A DNA stretch of 64,000 nucleotides, from the NCBI RefSeq assembly GCF_000340215.1, contig NW_006921533.1, positions 2,964,273-3,028,272 on the forward strand, read 5' to 3'. The position numbers were made by a program, and so were the translations under genes. This document shows, in pieces, positions 54,859 through 64,000 of the stretch; the stretch's first letter is position 1, and the number at the start of each line of letters is the position of its first letter. The stretch is from Pseudocercospora fijiensis CIRAD86. Lineage: Eukaryota > Ascomycota > Dothideomycetes > Mycosphaerellales > Mycosphaerellaceae. The notes below the pieces were generated by a model, which was not told where the DNA came from, searched no databases, and saw only the letters and a list, made by a program, of their open reading frames with translations.

Positions 54859-55907
54859 CTGACGACGTAACAAGGTCGCACAAAGAGCTGCCTTCATGTA
54901 CCAGAAGATGCTGAACGTAGCCGAGAAACAGCAGGCAGGCGAGAAGCGTTGGAGGGAGAATCGGATTCTTGTATTCGGGTTTCGGGGAGGAATGGCGTTG
55001 ATTTCTGGTTTGCTTTCAGAAGGGGCGCCTACATTGAATATACCCAAATTGCATTTCGTTACTGAATTCTTCAGTCTGATCCCAGTGACTTGACTTTGTC
55101 ATGCAGGATATAAAAATTCACTTCCTTGCGATTGACGGGTTCGTGATTCTTACGGAAATTTCAGGTCGATATGTTGCCGTTACATGTCATGAAATGACCT
55201 AAGGTGAAGAAGCGCAATGCTCACCAACGCAACCCGGCTCAGTCAGCACTGCGGGACTAGGGGTAGTGTAGCGGGAATAAGTGTTTGCGGACTTATGCGG
55301 CGAGATCATCTCCAGGTGGCCTCTCGCAAGCTCTCACTTCCTCTTTTCTTTCGCTGTAGGTACTTTCTTCAGGCTCTTGGCGTCCAACGTGGGTGTTGCT
55401 GTACCTTGTAGAGGCTTGGAAGCAATGTAGCAGTGATGTCTGACCTCCGAACACACACGCCACACGCCCAGGATCGTGATCGGGCCCAAGCCGAAGAGTG
55501 CTAGGTCGATGAACAATATGCAAGATTCAAGAGTGGAGATGAATATCTGAAGTGGATGTATTCCAATTCTCACTTTCATAAAGAGCCCAAGCGATTGCAA
55601 TGGACCAAGCATGCTGGAGAAGACCCACGCTGATCTAGATCGGCGTGGGCTGCGGAAGCAGCATGCGATTACTGGTGATCCCCTGATCGTGGCTCGAAGG
55701 ATCGTTCACAATCCTGTCAGTTTGTCCCACGACAGATGGAGCGTGTTCTGCTGGTGGAGTTTCACAAACATCGCAGTGATCACTCCCGTACATGACTCTC
55801 CGCCGCGAAGCAAGCAAGCCAAGCCTGGCAAAGCCGAGACGGTTCTAGTCATAATTCACACGAGCTTAGAGATTTCGCCGAGGTGAAGGCCGTCAAGGCG
55901 ATGGATA
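54859..55907. other. intergenic, 1 kb, nothing supported
   Basis: Convergent 3' ends of the 345-aa orphan and the SRPBCC gene. The short ORFs show no coding character. Confidence 0.4.
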
Positions 55908-56546
55908 TCACACCGTAGCTCCTGCCTTTGCCTCGCTGTACTTCTTCAAGTCCTCGCACCACAGCTCGAACTTGTCATCGAGAGTCTTCTGGAACATCCA
56001 CTTGACGGTATATGCGAGGAAGCCACCCATAACTTCCCAAGTCCTGAGTTCGCATTGATTTTCTCCTCTTGCAATGATCTCATGAAATCTCTCTGATCTG
56101 AGACCTCTCGAAGCAAAACCGCCATGAGTCTTCCACGATACCCTGTAGACCTTGTTTAGATCTGCAGAATACGATCCATCCTTTTCTCGTGTCTCTTGAT
56201 CAATATACTCGGTGGGCTGCTCAGGAGTCGAGATGTCGGTGACCAACAAGCCGGTTGTCGTTGTTTTGGAAGGCTTTCCCGCGTCCATGATTACGTGAAA
56301 CTCCATGATGGTGCCTTTTCGCATATGACTGAAGTCGTCCTCAGGACTGGGCTGCTGGACTATCTTCACCACAGGCACCCAGGTATTCCATTTCTCGTAG
56401 TCTGCTATGTGTAGTACGTGCTCAAAGACCTCAGACGCAGGCGCGGCAATGGCCAAGGAGTGGGAGAAGCTGAAGACGGCGTCTTTGCGTGGGACTGTTG
56501 GCGAGCAGAGTCCATTTGCAGGCGGCCAAGCAGTATTTTCCGACAT
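55908..56546 (-). CDS. SRPBCC/START-like fold protein
   Basis: 212 residues from the ATG at 56546 (MSENTAWPP). In-frame ATGs up to 56669 would add up to 41 residues that look like 5' leader. The core SHSLAIAAPASEVFEHVLHIADYEKWNTWVPVVK is the classic first beta-helix unit of SRPBCC (polyketide cyclase/dehydrase-like) proteins. The strands FHVIMDAGKPSKTTTTGLLVTDI, YRVSWKTHG and ELRTWEVMGGFLAYTVKWMF and a final helix follow. The fold makes a deep hydrophobic pocket for a lipid or other small molecule; the ligand is unknown. No signal peptide is seen. Confidence 0.82.
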   Translation of the reverse strand: MSENTAWPPANGLCSPTVPRKDAVFSFSHSLAIAAPASEVFEHVLHIADYEKWNTWVPVVKIVQQPSPEDDFSHMRKGTIMEFHVIMDAGKPSKTTTTGLLVTDISTPEQPTEYIDQETREKDGSYSADLNKVYRVSWKTHGGFASRGLRSERFHEIIARGENQCELRTWEVMGGFLAYTVKWMFQKTLDDKFELWCEDLKKYSEAKAGATV

Positions 56547-58087
56547 TGTCGTCGGTGATCGTTCAGAGAGAACTGTATACATTGGCACCGCAAGTGCAGT
56601 CGTCATGACGCTCTGCCTCGGCAGAAAGTCGGCACTCGGTCGGGAGCCGGGTCTGGAGGCGACTTCCATCTACATACATACATCTATCCTCACACTGGCA
56701 GAAGATTAAGCTCGAATTGAGGACTTTCCATGCTCCATAATAACTCCTCGTCTCTAGCCTCGCAAACGGGCCACGAAATGTATCCAGAGCCTCGAGGCAT
56801 CGGAGACATGACTCTGGAGATCATGACGTGTTGTCAAAGCACGCTGTCAGCTGCAACAAGGCTGCGACGTCCTGGATTAGAAGAACCGGAGCTTTTGGAT
56901 ATAGACTTCATCCATCCGCAAGGCCGGCGAAAAGGACTTGGAGGTTTGCAGAATCTATTTGCACGAAGATGAAGTTGATGATAGCTGTGCCTACGGCTAT
57001 TCCCCGGCTCACTCTTCATCTAGATCACAGCGACTAGCTGGGCTCTAGCGAGTCGCGACTACATATATCGCCTTGCAGGATTCCCGGTCCGATCCTTCAC
57101 ACTTACGCACAAGTGCATCACATATTTCCGAGAATTTCTCTTGGTAATAAGATATCTGACCATTCAGTCGCGTGACATTTGTGTAGACAGGCCAATGAGC
57201 AGCAGTAGATTTGTGTATTATGTAGGCGGTGGATCCGCTATATCTTCGGCGTGCATGGTAGCTTCTCTTGTTGGCTTTTGGATGCCAGGTCAGTCTCTTC
57301 ATCAAGAGCAGGCCGAAGAGTTGACAAGTCAAGAGTACTTTATACAGCCATTGGTGATTTGAACCTTGTCATTAGATTTTTCTTTCAAGATCTTGTGTCT
57401 GTGAAGCGAGTCGTGCACAGGTTGCCATTGCATCGTGTGGTCGGTAGTCCCCGTTCTGTTCTAAAACTTCGGGATTCACTTGCCTTTTGAAGCGTTCCAA
57501 AGGTGGGGCGTCGTTCGTATACAGCTCTCCAACCATAGGTCGTGCCAATAGCACTAGCTTCTTCCCGGACACTCAGCTCCACGAGCTTCATTCCGTTTGG
57601 ATGAGCCGTGAGCTAGCAGTAGAGCCGTCTCGCAGGCGGAGAGCGGGAGCAAAGCAGGATAGGGGTGTTGGTACGACATGCCAGTTGTGTCTGCGAAATA
57701 TTATGTATCTTCAGTAGTGGTAGTCACAGTATCTGACCAGACTCTTCCACCAGTCTATTCGTACAAATACAAGCAGTCAATGCTTCCCAACGTTGATCTG
57801 CCGTCAAAACCAAAATTCATCAACGCCGGGTATTCCATATAAGCCTGCGATCTATTGTGCATGCCCTGGGTATCACAAAGACCGCTCAAACGCTAAACAA
57901 GCCAAAAAGTTCAAAGGTTATTGGTGTAGAAGCAGATCGCTTGAACGCAGTTGTTGGCCTCCCATATTCGTTACAAGGTAATGAATTATATCGGCCGTAA
58001 ACTCCGTGCTGGTGTCATGTCGCGTGAAAAAGGAATTTCTCTCGACGGTTGAGGATTCCAGATGTGCCGTCGAGGAAAAAAGAGATC
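56547..58087. other. 1.5-kb intergenic region with weak minus-strand coding hints
   Basis: No gene can be supported. On the minus strand, frames at 57591-57385 (MKLVELSVREEASAIG), 57572-57372 (LARPMVGELYTNDAPP) and 57210-57045 (VTRLNGQISYYQEKFSEI) are mildly protein-like. I cannot connect them into one spliced gene. Confidence 0.35.
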
Positions 58088-58936
58088 TCAGAAGGTGGAC
58101 CACACCATGCCGCCCTCAGAACGTGCCATGCTGCCGATGCGCATGTCTTCTTGTGGCTGCTGGGTTCTTGGAATAGGCATGGCTGTACCGTGGGAGCTGC
58201 CCGAGGAATCAGCAATGGAGCTCGCGCGAGAGTGGTGCAGCTTCTTGATGATCTTCCAATCATCAAAGCAGGTATTGCACGACTTGCTCAAGAAGCCGTT
58301 GGGGTGAATGCGAGCATTCTGGTCGAGAGGGATGTTGTATTTGATGTGATAATCACAGACGAGGTTTCCACAACGCCGGCAGTGATGTCTCCGGAAGAAC
58401 CAGGTGAAGGACTGCTTGCAGACGAAGCATGATGTTGCCGACTCATCTGGTTTCCAGTGCGCAGTGGTGGGTGTGCCTGTGACTTCACCCATTTCTTCTA
58501 GCGAAAGCGTCTCGCTTGCAGCGCGACTCCAGCCCAGTCGCATGGACTCTACGTCCTCGCGCTGGCCAAATTGGAAGCCGGTATACTCAATACCGGCTGG
58601 CGAGCCTGCTTTTGCTATGTCGTAGCTACTTTCATTGCTTGCAGGAGGCGTATCTGGGGCGCGCGGTCGGCCAGGGATATCGGTGGGACGTGTGCGATCG
58701 TGTGGGCGCAGCGCAGCCGGTACATACATCGGTCCACGGGCTCGTCTTAGCTGAGGAGGGTTCGCATTGGTATGGTAATTGGTAGGCGAGATGTTATTCG
58801 AGGGTGGAGTGGTTGCTTGCGATGCCATTGGATTGGTCTGCGCATACAAGAATTGTTCTGGCGGTGACGGTCCTGCGTGTGGATAGAGGAAGGATTTCGA
58901 GGCGTTGCTGTTCGCGCCAAGCTGTGTCGTTGCCAT
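58088..58936 (-). CDS. FYVE zinc-finger protein
   Basis: Single exon, 282 residues. The first 155 residues are disordered (Pro/Asn/Ser-rich). A FYVE domain (about 157-235) begins HWKPDESATSC, the WxxD motif. It continues CxxC FVC, the basic core FRRHHCRRCGNLVC, and the last pair SKSCNTCFDDW. The RRHHCR patch binds phosphatidylinositol 3-phosphate, so the protein should sit on endosomes or vacuoles. The C-terminal tail is Ser-rich. No RING, VPS27 or PIKfyve kinase part is present, so it is a short FYVE-only adaptor of unknown partner. Confidence 0.93.
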   Translation of the reverse strand: MATTQLGANSNASKSFLYPHAGPSPPEQFLYAQTNPMASQATTPPSNNISPTNYHTNANPPQLRRARGPMYVPAALRPHDRTRPTDIPGRPRAPDTPPASNESSYDIAKAGSPAGIEYTGFQFGQREDVESMRLGWSRAASETLSLEEMGEVTGTPTTAHWKPDESATSCFVCKQSFTWFFRRHHCRRCGNLVCDYHIKYNIPLDQNARIHPNGFLSKSCNTCFDDWKIIKKLHHSRASSIADSSGSSHGTAMPIPRTQQPQEDMRIGSMARSEGGMVWSTF

Positions 58937-59643
58937 GGTGTTGAGTCGAGGTCGAGATAGGTGTCGCTAGAGGCGGTCAAGGTGGAAGTTTGAGGTTGGG
59001 GCTCTGCCTATCTGCCGGCAGTGCTCATGGCTAGCGAGTCGACAAAGGAATGGACGCTGCAAGGCATGCACAAGGAAAGGCAGGCGCGGCGAGGCGAGGC
59101 GAGCAGTAGTAATACATGTAATGCAGACTACTATCTCGCGCTGCGTTGCCTTCCCTGCAAAGCTACGGTACGGCAGCCGTGGGTAAGTTCGGGCGCAAGC
59201 GGGCAATGCCCGATGAAGAAGCTGTACACGCGCCGCGCCACGCTGCACTGCGACACTTCTCAGCGGTGCTTGGCAGACGAATAGCCAGGCTGCTGTATGT
59301 AATCCAATACGTCTGCCACAACAATAATGCGGAATGCGAACCACGTCCCAACACAGGACGCATCGTCACACCTCTCATTATTATTGGCGCCTCGGCCGCT
59401 GACAAGCAACCAAGCGGCTGTGGCGCGCTGATGATTGGGTGTCGCGCTTTGCACAGATAAGACCATGCCTCTTTGGGCCTCATATCATATGCAGGAAATC
59501 TGACTAGCTTCAACGGCGACAGGCAGTGCTATGCCGATGAATGCCGGGGGCCCAGGCCAGGCCAGCGGCGCCAGGCCAGCCCAGCGCCTTGTGCTTTGTC
59601 GTCTTGAAACTTAGGATGATTCCCCGTTCCGCGCCTCTGGGAG
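58937..59643. other. intergenic left of the MITE
   Basis: About 0.7 kb holding the FYVE gene promoter. It contains short imperfect repeats (GGCGAGGCGAG near 59085-59100 and GCCAGGCCAG units at about 59551-59587). No gene is seen. Confidence 0.4.
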
Positions 59644-59645
59644 TA

Positions 59646-60190
59646 TCCGGGGTTTCGTCAGTCACACTTCACCCCGCGGTCGCGGGGATTTCAACCATAC
59701 GTAAAATCGCACTTTGTTAGTAGGCCACACGTAAATCTCGATATAGTCGTACATTCCAGTCCCATTCGGATATCCAAGTAGGTGCAGTAAGGAACCGCGA
59801 GTCCAAATATCATATATATAGCCTTGTCCGAGTGTATAGTGGCTGTAGACCTCACTGCCGCCGGTTTCTTATGTAATCCTTGGCAAGCGCGTCCACCTCA
59901 TTCTAAGGCTCGGCTAAGAAGGTCAGTATTCGCGCACTCTGCAATGCCGAGAAGGCAAGCCACCTATACAGCCGGATTGAGGTCCTACGGTCGCAATTTG
60001 GTCACTAATATGCCGGAAATCTACTGTCTCTTATCTCTTATCGTACTTATATTCAGTTTCCCATTATATGTGCTCTACAACATTGCTGTCGTCGAGATTT
60101 ACGTGTGGCCTACTAAGAAAGTGCGATTTTACGTATGGTTTAAATCCCCGAGCGCGGGCGAGGGGTGAAGTGGGCTGACGCAACCCCGGA
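59646..60190. mobile_element. 545-bp MITE with long terminal inverted repeats (Tc1/mariner-like)
   Basis: The left arm (59646-59741) and right arm (60092-60190) are inverted repeats of about 96-99 bp. They share outer end TCCGGGGTT and a near-perfect inner block that reads AACCATACGTAAAATCGCAC on the left. TA dinucleotides flank both ends (59644-59645 and 60191-60192), as expected for a Tc1/mariner or pogo-type TA target duplication. The 350-bp interior has no transposase coding potential, so the element is non-autonomous. The arms differ at roughly a tenth of positions, mainly in the GC-rich part near the outer ends, so the insertion is not very recent. Confidence 0.85.
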
Positions 60191-60192
60191 TA

Positions 60193-60598
60193 GATTGCAT
60201 TTCCAGTAGCTTGATTGTCGATGCATCTGGCTCCGGCTCCGAGAACCAGCCTCGGCAGCACCGCTCGCCATGCTTCGCGAGCACATGACTGTAATAATCC
60301 CTCCGATGCGAGGCGAGCGCGTGTTGTTTCAGGAGGGCATATGTGATTGAAACGCCTCCCGGCTCGTTGTCATTTGTGTAACATCAGTCGATGCTGAGGC
60401 TGATGAACAGCGCTTCGCTCTCAATAAGACGACCCTCACCGCAGACGCCACCAATGCCACTCCGCATGTGACTGTTGACAGTACACCTCACCTGCACCCT
60501 GACAGCACGTCCGCAGTCCGCAGTCCGTACCTGGCTGGCACTGCAATCCGGACCGACCAGCTTCGCGGCAGCCAACAAACTTGTGAACCGATCAGAAC
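60193..60598. other. intergenic, promoter of the alcohol oxidase gene
   Basis: 406 bp between the MITE and the start codon, so the MITE sits within reach of the alcohol oxidase promoter. No motif is assigned. Confidence 0.4.
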
Positions 60599-63008
60599 AT
60601 GTCCGCAGACGACACGGCATCCTACGCGGTGACCGACACACCACTGCCGCCTCTCCCTGACCAGGATCCATTGAATACGCAGCAATGGAACACCTTCGTT
60701 GCCATTGCCGAAGCCATCGTACCGCCCTTGACCCGAAGTGATGCTTCAAAGACAGACCGTCTGCTCGCGCACCCATTGCCAAGCGACGTCTACCATTCGG
60801 CCCTTAGCCGGATTCAGCGACTCTGCAAGATCCAGGATGCAGATGATGCCACTGTCACCGCGTATCTCGCGGAAGGTGCCACATCCCGTCCAGAGTTCAA
60901 GGAGCTCATCTCGCGAATGCTTGCTTTCCATATGAGCGACACTGCCCGAAATGGACTTTCGTTGATCTTGAGTGCATTGAGGTAAGCATTTCCACTTTTC
61001 ATGCGACAGAAATCCGACTCGTCCGAGCTTCGTCCGTCCCCACAACACGAAGCGCGTCACGTGCTGACCAAAATCTGCCGTTGCTAGCACACGAGCCGGC
61101 TCACTCCTGCTCACTGGATACGCAACTCCACTAGACGCTCTGTCCCTCAAAGAACGAGAGCAGGTCATCCTTGGCTGGAATCGTGCCCGCCTTCCTCTTC
61201 TTCGAGGGCTCGGTAGATCGCTCACGCAGCTCGCACGAGCGCTGTGGCTCAGAACATCTCCGACAGTAGGAACGCTCCTCGGCTACACGCGTGCTCCCAT
61301 ATTTGACCGGGCTGCGCCAGCTGGCTATCCCTTCACATTCGTGCAGATACCGCAGTCCAGCTTGCCAGAGCCCGAGGTCATCGAAACAGATGTAGTGATC
61401 GTAGGAAGCGGCTGCGGCGGTGCAGTCGCAGCCAAGTATCTCGCCGAGGCCGGACTCAAGGTCGTCGTCGTCGACCAGTCGTATTACTGGTCGCCCGAGC
61501 ATTTCCCAATGGCTGAGAGCCAAGCTGGTGCCCACTTGTTCGGAAACGGGGGCATCGTAACATCGACCGATGGCAGTATCAGTGTGGTGGCCGGGGCTAC
61601 TTGGGGAGGTGGAGGCGTGATCAACTGGAGTGCCTCCCTCCAACCACAGGGCTATGTCAGGAGAGAATGGGCACAGAAGTTCGGACTTCCTCATTTCAAT
61701 GGCTCTGCATTCCAAGCAGATCTGGATGCTGTGTGTGCGCGCATGGGTGTAAGCGCCAATCACATCAATCACAACAAAGGCAATACTGTACTCCTCGAAG
61801 GCGCGAGAAAGCTGGGTTGGAGCGCAAAAGCAGTTCCTCAAAATACTGGAGGCGAGGTTCATGATGATGGCTTCTGCACCCGAGGTTGTCGGAGTTGCGG
61901 TAAGAAAGGTACTACCGTTACCTTCTTACCAGATGCTGCCGAGGCGGGTGCCCGATTTATTGAGGGCTTGGAGGTTAAGGTCATTACGTTCGACGAAGCA
62001 GATGCGACGAAGACGACAGGTGTCAAGGGAACGTGGGTTTCGCGCGACCAAGCCGGCGGCGTTGCAGGCAACCATCGAGCTACACGCGAAGTCGTCATCA
62101 AAGCAAAGCGAACAATTGTGTCTGGTGGCTCGCTGTACACACCCATTCTGCTCCTGAAGTCAGGCCTCAAGAACAAGCACATCGGACGCCACCTCCATCT
62201 TCATCCAGTCAACATGGTCGCCGCAGTCTGGGACGAAGACGTTCGGCCATGGGAAGGTCCGATTCTAACGTCTGTCGTGAACGAATTCGAGAATCTGGAC
62301 GGAGATGGATACGGAGCCAAGCTCGAGTGCACAACCATGCTTCCATCTTCTTTCCTACCTCTTTACGAATGGAAAGGAGGCCTGGCCTTCAAAGAATTCA
62401 CCTTGAAAATGCGCCGCATGACAGGCTACATCAGTCTAGCCCGCGATCGCTACGGAGGCAGAGTCTACCTAAATCCAAAAGATGGACGGCTCACCATCGA
62501 CTATTCACCGAGCACATACGACAAGAACCACATCCTCGAAGGTATCGTACGCCTTGCAGAACTGCTGTACGTCGAGGGAGCCCGAGAAATCTACACGGCC
62601 ATCCCCGGCGTCGATGCCTTCATCCGACCCTCCGCAGACACCGATGCCAAAGTTTCCCTTTCACCGAATTCCTCCCCATCAATCACCGACCCAGATTTCG
62701 TAGAATGGACCAAAAAAGTCCGAGCGAATGGTATGCCAAGCCCTCAAACACCATACTTCTCAGCCCATCAAATGGGTACATGCCGAATGGGAACCTCACC
62801 TACGAACAGCGTGGTCGACGATCGCGGACGCGTGTGGGGAACTCAGAATTTGTACATTGCTGATACCTCCGTCTTCCCATCCGCCTCTGGTGTCAATCCC
62901 ATGATCACTTGCATGGGAATTTCGAGAGGCATTGCTCGGGGGATTGTGAATGAGGAGCGATCGCAGCCTGAGTCTCGTGTTGCGATGGATGCCAAGGCGA
63001 GACTGTGA
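60599..63008 (+). CDS. long-chain (fatty) alcohol oxidase, GMC family
   Basis: Exons 60599-60981 and 61088-63008, with a 106-nt intron (GTAAGC...CTAG) splitting a Ser codon, give 767 residues. The N-terminal part (QQWNTFVAIAEAIVPPLTRS, then STRAGSLLLTGYATPLDALSLKERE after the intron) is typical of fungal and plant long-chain alcohol oxidases. The FAD-binding motif ETDVVIVGSGCGGAVAAKYLAEAG lies at about residues 228-245. The GMC C-terminal active-site motif FSAHQMGTCRMG is at about 685 and PSASGVNPMITCMGISRGIA follows. The family oxidises long-chain primary alcohols to aldehydes with O2, releasing H2O2, in omega-oxidation, usually on microsomal or peroxisomal membranes. Confidence 0.95.
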
Positions 63009-63297
63009 CTAGCCGATCTCCGGGCCATCAATACAGCGGTCGCGAGGATGTATTAAGAAATGGTAGGATGTTGAGGAGTTGTGTGTGTGTTCGGTGCTCA
63101 GCGGAAAAAGGACACCATGGTGTCGAGCATGAGAAGATCAGGGACATATTGTAAAAGGATGTGAAAAGTATTCATATATTGGCTCTTTGAGGAGTCACTT
63201 TGTAATAATGTATTCTTCTTGCAAATAAGGTAATCTGGCATTTCAGTAACGCTTGTGTTTTTCTCATCATGCGCTGGGTGTGAGAGAGGGAGGGAGA
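63009..63297. other. convergent intergenic region
   Basis: 289 bp between convergent stops; 3' UTRs only, as far as I can see. Confidence 0.4.
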
Positions 63298-64000
63298 TCA
63301 TAACCACGGTGGTGCGAAAGCATCGCGAGCGTCATTCTGCGCCGCCCTCGCCAGCAAACTGTCACGCTCATTTCCCCTAAACCTCGTCGCTCCATTGCCC
63401 TGCAAAATTCCCGTCGATTCGACAAACTTCCAGAAGTCATCCTCTCCTTTACGCATAAATCGGCTACTGTTTTCTCTCTGCGCAATTTGTACCTGGTCGA
63501 CGAGATTCCTCAGCTTATCCCATTGCTCCCTTGCGGCATAAGCTTGAGCAACTCTTCCCAGTGCCAGCCAGCCAGGCTGCTTCCCCGATGACCTGGCATG
63601 GCTCAAGAAATCTTCCATAGGCTTTGTGCCGACGATACGGTGGTTCTTGGCATAACCTTCAATCATGCGGTCGAAGAAGATGGTGTCCACGAGGCCAGAG
63701 AAGCCCGTTCCTGGATCCTGGATTTTTCGCCATAGGCTCTCGATGGATGCAAAGTCAGGCTCGGGTTGTCGGTCGAAGTAAGACATCATTAGAATCGTGT
63801 GGATGTGAGGAGTGGGTTGCTGACCAGATTTGACCATATGGGAGTATACCGCGTCCGCGCCGGCTGCGTTTTGATATCTCTTGATGAGGCGGTCAATGAT
63901 CAGGGCATACGCTTTCTCATCAATGTCAGGCAGACCCAAGTCTTTGTCTCCCAACGCGTCAATAAGTGCAATGACTTTTGCCTCTTGCTCTCCATGGTCC
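63298..64000 (-). CDS. C-terminal part of a PPR/TPR-like helical-repeat protein (partial)
   Basis: The frame is open to the right edge, so the N-terminal part is outside the window; about 234 residues are visible. The sequence is a chain of helix pairs with PPR-like spacing: DEKAYALIIDRLIKRYQNAAGADAVYSHMVKSGQQPTPHIHTILMM, FDRMIEGYAKNHRIVGTKP and LALGRVAQAYAAREQWDKLRNLV. The pattern VYSHMVKSGQQPTPHIHTILM is a near-standard PPR motif. PPR proteins of this kind usually act in mitochondrial RNA processing or translation; targeting cannot be checked because the N-terminus is missing. The tail (ARDAFAPPWL) is short and polar. Confidence 0.8.
   Translation of the reverse strand, partial: DHGEQEAKVIALIDALGDKDLGLPDIDEKAYALIIDRLIKRYQNAAGADAVYSHMVKSGQQPTPHIHTILMMSYFDRQPEPDFASIESLWRKIQDPGTGFSGLVDTIFFDRMIEGYAKNHRIVGTKPMEDFLSHARSSGKQPGWLALGRVAQAYAAREQWDKLRNLVDQVQIAQRENSSRFMRKGEDDFWKFVESTGILQGNGATRFRGNERDSLLARAAQNDARDAFAPPWL

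Noticed and set aside
1..64000. Search for a biosynthetic gene cluster, CRISPR array or autonomous transposon
   Set aside because: No polyketide or peptide synthase, terpene cyclase, spaced direct repeats or transposase frame is visible. The DUF1772 gene stands alone among housekeeping genes.

Overview
This window looks like a gene-dense chromosome arm of a filamentous ascomycete. The reasons are the many short introns (about 47-106 bp, mostly GTRNGN...YAG), single-copy fungal proteins (calcineurin B, Fis1, Spc24, eEF1B-gamma, an Est1/SMG7-like protein, a DUF1770 protein, a fungal hybrid histidine kinase) and an intron-bearing tRNA-Ser(CGA). The orphan genes and general protein style suggest Dothideomycetes, perhaps the Mycosphaerella/Capnodiales side; that placement is inference. 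About 26 protein genes can be supported, most rebuilt here by joining exons across introns and checking phase. Two more loci look like broken genes, and there is one gene remnant.

Layout. 0-9 kb: the tail of an unknown gene, a small two-TM protein, tRNA-Ser(CGA), a DUF1772 membrane protein, eEF1B-gamma head to head with mitochondrial ribosomal protein uS9m, and a frameshifted isochorismatase-family locus. 9-23 kb: an eight-exon hybrid histidine kinase, a small secreted cysteine-containing protein, a ZNF511-like zinc finger, an Est1/SMG7-like protein, a truncated glycosidase-like pseudogene and an M24B prolidase. 24-34 kb: a GPI-anchored thaumatin-like protein, a very large DH-domain (RhoGEF-like) protein, an atypical SDR and a beta-hydroxyacid dehydrogenase. 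34-48 kb: calcineurin B, DUF1770, a sulfotransferase-like gene with a GC-AG intron, a cupin paired head to head with an MDR oxidoreductase, two coiled-coil proteins, and Fis1 head to head with kinetochore protein Spc24.

48-55 kb is the accessory-looking part: three unrecognised proteins in a row (591, 495 and 345 aa) with a decayed tandem copy of the C-terminus of the middle one. 56-64 kb: an SRPBCC protein, a FYVE protein, a 545-bp inverted-repeat element (MITE, Tc1/mariner-type TA target), a long-chain alcohol oxidase and the C-terminal part of a PPR-like protein running off the right edge.

The genes are mostly independent housekeeping and signalling genes. I see no secondary-metabolite backbone gene, CRISPR array or autonomous transposon. 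The most unusual material is the orphan block with its remnant copy, the MITE, the two decayed genes and the small secreted protein.
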